From assembly GCA_024195265.1 (NCBI GenBank), contig JAJLRJ010000007.1:11428828-11492827 (forward strand): a stretch of 64,000 nucleotides of DNA, in the 5' to 3' direction. A model generated the notes under the pieces. The model did not search any database. It saw only the letters and a list, made by a program, of their open reading frames with translations, and had not been told where the DNA came from. The first letter of the stretch is position 1. The number at the start of each line of letters is the position of its first letter. This document shows positions 60,582 to 64,000 of the stretch, one piece after another. The DNA is from Dendrophyllia cribrosa. Taxonomy: Eukaryota; Cnidaria; Anthozoa; Scleractinia; Dendrophylliidae. A program made the position numbers and the translations under genes.

Positions 60582-61371
60582 CGTATTTTCTCGATTAAAC
60601 GCCGGACCCCGATTAAACGCCGGCCTCGTATAAACGCCGGGTCTCCGAGGCCAAGTTTGAAATAAACGCCGGGGGCGTTTGTTTGAGGTCCCGGCGTTTA
60701 TTTGCGTCGAGCCAACAAGTAAAGATATTCACTAGAAAAGCACTGCTATGATACGTACTAGTATACGGTATACTGCTTTTGTAATTTTAATAAATGTTTA
60801 ACGAACAAGTCTGGCCTAACATTAACTGCGATGTATGTTGTACAACAACACAAAATTGAAAACATATGGCAATGTTCACGTTCCTGTTGTTATGACTGAC
60901 GCACTCTCTTTCTTTTGTTGTAGTGCTCGCTGTCGTTAAAATCGCGAGGATCCCTCCAGCGTTTGTTTATTAGTTGTTTTAGTCTTGTCAAAAATTGTGC
61001 TTTCTGGGTGGCATAAATCGCGCATTGAACAGTAAAAGGGACTTCAAGGCCGCCTTGTTCCAAGTTTCTAGCTCTGTAGGTTTCCTGTCTCACTTTAGCC
61101 GAAACATTCCCTCCATGTTTTACGAAGAAGCAAAGAGTGGATGAGAGCTCGATAGGGATGTGTCCGACATTTATCTTGTCGTTATCAGGTCCATGCTCAC
61201 GGTACACAGCCATCGCACAAGGATCGTACTTGTTGTTTTCTTGATAGAAAATTTTACTTCATTAATAAACGCCGGACCCCGATTAAACGCCGGCTTCAAA
61301 TAAACGCCGGGTCCCCGAGACCAAGTTTGAAATAAACGCCGGGGGCGTTTAATCGAGAAAATACGGTACTT
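60582..61371. mobile_element. 0.79-kb TIR element ACCGTATTTTCTCGATTAAACGCC
   Basis: The ends TACCGTATTTTCTCGATTAA are perfect inverted repeats, followed by iterated AAACGCCGG phrases (GATTAAACGCCGGACCCCGA). TA lies at both junctions. It carries a small minus-strand ORF. Confidence 0.85.
60890..61213 (-). CDS. Small transposon-borne ORF (HIRAN-like?), 107 aa
   Basis: The frame begins MAVYREHGPDNDKINVGHIP, continues IELSSTLCFFVKHGGNVSAK and LEQGGLEVPFTVQ, and ends in a basic tail KRWRDPRDF..KRKRVRQS. The pattern 'G..VGH+P.eLS..+..F+..GG.+......+....+QGGLE+P' is one I associate with HIRAN-like proteins carried by invertebrate transposons; the assignment is tentative. The only ORF in a 0.79-kb TIR element, so it is cargo or a remnant of a longer autonomous element. 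Confidence 0.45.
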   Translation of the reverse strand: MAVYREHGPDNDKINVGHIPIELSSTLCFFVKHGGNVSAKVRQETYRARNLEQGGLEVPFTVQCAIYATQKAQFLTRLKQLINKRWRDPRDFNDSEHYNKRKRVRQS

Positions 61372-61719
61372 AAAATTCTTTTGTACGGGAACACCAATAT
61401 GGCGGCTATGACGTCAAATGAAAACGCTCTATATGATTTGCTGTTGCTAGCGTTGTTGTGTTAGAAAGCCGGCTAAACAAAATGTTAGGCAAAATGTTTG
61501 ATCGAAAACAAAACATTCATCCAACAATTGCTGCGCAACTATGTTTGAACATTTAGCCGAGGTTTAACACACTAGCGAGGACAAGAAACATCTTAGATTT
61601 CGGCTTATCTCATCATACATTCTCCTTACTTGGGAAAACAGACGACACTTCGCCCCGCTACTGCACCTTACTCTATACTTTTCCTTAGTCAAATTCATGA
61701 GATTTTCGTATCCATATTA

Positions 61720-62098
61720 CCTGAATTTCCGAAAAATTTACGACGACTTCTGAACATTGCCGAAGATTCCCGAAGATGTTCCGACGACTTCCGAATATTG
61801 CCGAAGATGTTCCGATTGTTTCCGAAGGTTGCCAAACAAAAAGCTGGAGATCTCGGCGCGATCTTGTTATTAGCATTCAAACGCAACATTTAGGCATTAT
61901 TTTAAACGCAACATTTAGCGCCGCTCACTGGACTATTTTGGGTGGAAATTGAATTTAATTTTTCACGTTAATGGTTAATGAACAAGTAGTTCGGAATTGT
62001 GAGTCAGGCGTGTGAAATTTTCCTGTATGCGTGTGATCGATGTTTTCGATCCGCAGGCGTGTAACACACATATAATGCGTGTGAGTTGGTAGGTATAC
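61720..62098. mobile_element. Partial relative of the TATACCTGCCAA element
   Basis: Iterated CCGAAGAT/TTCCGAA phrases (61725-61830) and the right end GTGTGAGTTGGTAGGTATAC match the element at 12731-13187 in order. The left end is missing. Confidence 0.55.
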
Positions 62099-62483
62099 CT
62101 TACTCGCGAAACGACGACTAAGAAACAGCACAACACCGACATTGTTGACGTAGAGCTACCCAGACCTCGCCTCGGGAGCACCTGGGGGACTCAGTTATAA
62201 AAGCGACGGATGAACTGAATCATTCGGGATGTTTTGGTAGCACTCACGATGTTCAGTTTCTATTGTGTACAATCTGATTGTGAGTATCGCGAGGCGTTCA
62301 GCATATAAAAAGCCGGTGGAAATTTATAACAACTCGCTTTCTGAATCTTGCACAAGGAGAACGTGAACGGTATAATGTATCTGACACTAAGGGGATTGTG
62401 AAAAGTGTCAGTTGATGTTTTTATCGTAGGCATTATTTTAAAATTTCCTAACGAGCACCCATCAGTCACCTTTTATTACCACC

Positions 62484-62519
62484 ACCCCCCCCCCCCCCCT
62501 TTCCCCTCCCCCCCCCCCA
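62484..62519. repeat. C-homopolymer tracts
   Basis: Two runs of C separated by TTTCCCCT. Lengths are probably unreliable. Confidence 0.8.
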
Positions 62520-62815
62520 GGCTCGGTAGTGTGTGTCTGATTGAAACAGATGAAAGTTTTGAAACATCATGAAATATTTTCCCTGCGGGAGGTACTGACA
62601 GAGTAATTCGTTTTTCAATTCTCAGTGGGAACGAAAAATAGAAACTTCAAACCAAACACGATTTGCTATTTCATCAGTCATACTGCGGAGACGTTTTCGA
62701 ATGAAAGTGTGTTATCCTGGAAATAAGCTCCCTTACTAACTTCATTACTGAGTATATTCCCATTCCTATTCCTAATTGTTCCAGTGTGTGTACACTAGTG
62801 TTCTTGGAGACTTTT

Positions 62816-64000
62816 TCACGCTGGCTGTCCAAACAGTTGAACACGATTATTACGGAAGTCTGCAACGATTATATTTCCTTCAGGGGTCACTGCGAGGCCA
62901 TGAGGATCGTTTAATTGCCCGTCACCATCCCCCTTGGTACCGAACTTGGTGATAAAGCGGCCATCACTGGAAAATACTTGAATGCGATGATTGTCTCTAT
63001 CGGCGACTATGATATTACCATCGTGTCCTACGGCCACTCCCGTGGGGCGCATTAATTCTCCGTTCTGGCTGCCCTTGCGACCGAAATTGAACATAAAGCG
63101 ACCGCGTGGATCAAATACCTGCAAAGCGAACGAGAAACGAATAAAACAACGAGCGATTTTCTGGGTCATGGCTCGTGTACGACGACTGTATTGTGATGTA
63201 TTGTGTTAGATAGTGTTAGGTTGTATTGTATTGCATTAGGTTTTATGACGTCAGTTAGGTCGTCGTACATGAGCCATGACCCGATTTTCTGGCCTCTGAA
63301 AGTGTATAGTACTTCATACAAACGAAACGAAATAAAACCGCATATAAACAGGAGAGCAACAAACCTGAATGCGATGGCTGTGCATGTCAGACACAATGAT
63401 GTGTCCTTGAGAGTTGACCGCTACATAACAAGGGTAATTCAGCTCACCATTACCATCACCGAACGAGCCAAACTTAAAGGACTGACCTGTAAAAACCAGA
63501 CAATAAATAACATCAATTAGGAGGAAAGCTAGATAGCATACGTTAATGCATCAAGGAGGAGAGACGTGTATTTTAGCACTTTTACGATGCATACAAGTCA
63601 TAACCCTTTCACTCCCAGAGTCAATTATGGAGACATGTAGTGTAGTTCTAACTTTTGCGACTGTCGACGAAATCCTATGGTGTGACCATTCAAATGAAAC
63701 CTCTTCAGCAGTACTTTTGCGTGGTACCATTTGTTTTTAATAATATTTTACAAAATGAAATTTGGGAATTTTCTTGAATTTTGATGATTGGCACTCTTAG
63801 GAGTTAAAGGGTTATGATGTTTCAGGTGGCAAGCTAAATCAGAGTAAGACAATTGACCTGTGTCTAGTGAAATGACGTGTATACAACGGTTTGCTGAATC
63901 AGCAACAATGATTCTTCTGTTGGCGTCCACTGCCAGCGTGGAGGCCTTAAGGTCTGGGACGGAGAACTTGTGAAGAAACATTCCATCACGGTCAAATATC
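62816..64000 (-). CDS. NHL-repeat protein (TRIM71/TRIM2-like), 3' exons, 5'-partial
   Basis: Exons from the gene's 5' side: 64000-63858 (partial), 63486-63365, 63118-62816 with stop at 62816-62818; phases agree (G|GT, then phase 0). NHL repeats follow in order: [137 protein letters not shown]. These are blades of a beta-propeller, and the protein ends three residues after the last blade (GQPA), as in TRIM71, TRIM2/3 and related RING-B-box ubiquitin ligases or RNA-binding repressors. RING and B-box would lie beyond the right edge. TRIM membership is inference from the C-terminal position. Confidence 0.88.
63155..63292. mobile_element. Hairpin in the last NHL-gene intron
   Basis: GATTTTCTGGGTCATGGCTC and GTACGACGAC at the left pair with GTCGTCGTACATGAGCCATG and ACCCGATTTTCTGG at the right; the loop holds repeated GTATTGTRTTAG phrases. 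A small MITE. Confidence 0.75.
63601..63814 (-). mobile_element. MITE family A, reversed copy in an NHL-gene intron
   Basis: TAACCCTTTCACTCCCAGAG and the inverted end CTTAGGAGTTAAAGGGTTA give the clearest family A termini in the window. Body orientation is opposite to the other copies. Confidence 0.85.

Larger units (their letters stand above)
60490..61430. mobile_element. MITE GAGCGTTTTCA..TGAAAACGCTC hosting a nested element
   Basis: TAGAGCGTTTTCACTCACGT on the left is mirrored by GACGTCAAATGAAAACGCTCTA on the right; inner phrases CATGTTGGTGTTCC / GGAACACCAATATGG also pair. Its middle is occupied by the TACCGTATTTTCTCG element. Confidence 0.75.

Noticed and set aside
62170..62340. Possible promoter and first exon (TTATAAAAG then ATG at 62250 and GTGAGT)
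   Set aside because: The peptide is 18 codons with no partner exon found; the TATA-like match alone is weak.

Overview
The window is animal nuclear DNA: AT-rich, intron-split genes with GT-AG splice sites, tRNA-derived SINEs, 5'-truncated LINE and Penelope-like retroelements, and very many short hairpin DNA transposons (MITEs). The repeat spectrum and the protein types (NHL-repeat protein, integrase-core transposons, HECT C-lobe fragment, TAGT-like glycosyltransferase) fit a cnidarian, most likely an anthozoan such as a stony coral. That assignment is inference; no species can be named from the sequence alone.

Layout. (1) 0.5-5.9 kb, minus strand: the 5' part of a GKAP/DLGAP-domain gene, two exons about 5 kb apart, running out of the left edge. 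(2) 7.1-10.57 kb: a 3.46-kb DNA transposon with ~29-bp inverted ends and a perfect 9-bp target duplication; its right end lies 88 bp upstream of the next gene's start codon. (3) 10.65-26.92 kb, plus strand: a complete 16-exon serine hydroxymethyltransferase gene (500 aa, mitochondrial type) with a U12-type AT-AG intron and introns packed with nested transposons. (4) 26.7-29.7 kb: a segment including the last SHMT exon that recurs at 57.4-60.0 kb in the same orientation, leaving an orphan SHMT exon there. (5) 30.65-33.06 kb: a perfect ~2.33-kb palindrome of two head-to-head, 5'-truncated Penelope-like elements. (6) 33.85-42.13 kb: an 8.28-kb TIR element with a 6-bp target duplication, inverted 20-bp minisatellite arrays (about 70 and 24 copies) near its two ends, a frameshifted DDE integrase in the middle and a HECT-type ubiquitin-ligase C-lobe ORF near the right arm. 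It is the best candidate for an undescribed system here. (7) 42.4-43.6 kb: a TIR element whose ends are strings of a GTGGGCGA motif. (8) 44.05-45.52 kb, plus: an intact single-exon 487-aa ORF resembling TET-associated/GREB1-type glycosyltransferases. (9) 46-53.3 kb: nested MITEs, a broken second integrase, Penelope ends with hammerhead-like motifs, and a SINE. (10) 53.4-55.2 kb, plus: the 3' exons of a gene I do not recognise. (11) 60.5-61.4 kb: a MITE containing another TIR element with a small ORF. (12) 62.8-64 kb, minus: the 3' end of an NHL-repeat (TRIM71/TRIM2-like) gene running out of the right edge.

The host genes do not look functionally linked; transposon layering shapes the locus. 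Nested insertions with recognisable target duplications allow relative dating, and the duplicated SHMT tail provides empty-site controls for later insertions. All exon models, motif calls and repeat counts were made by eye; no alignment or database search was run.
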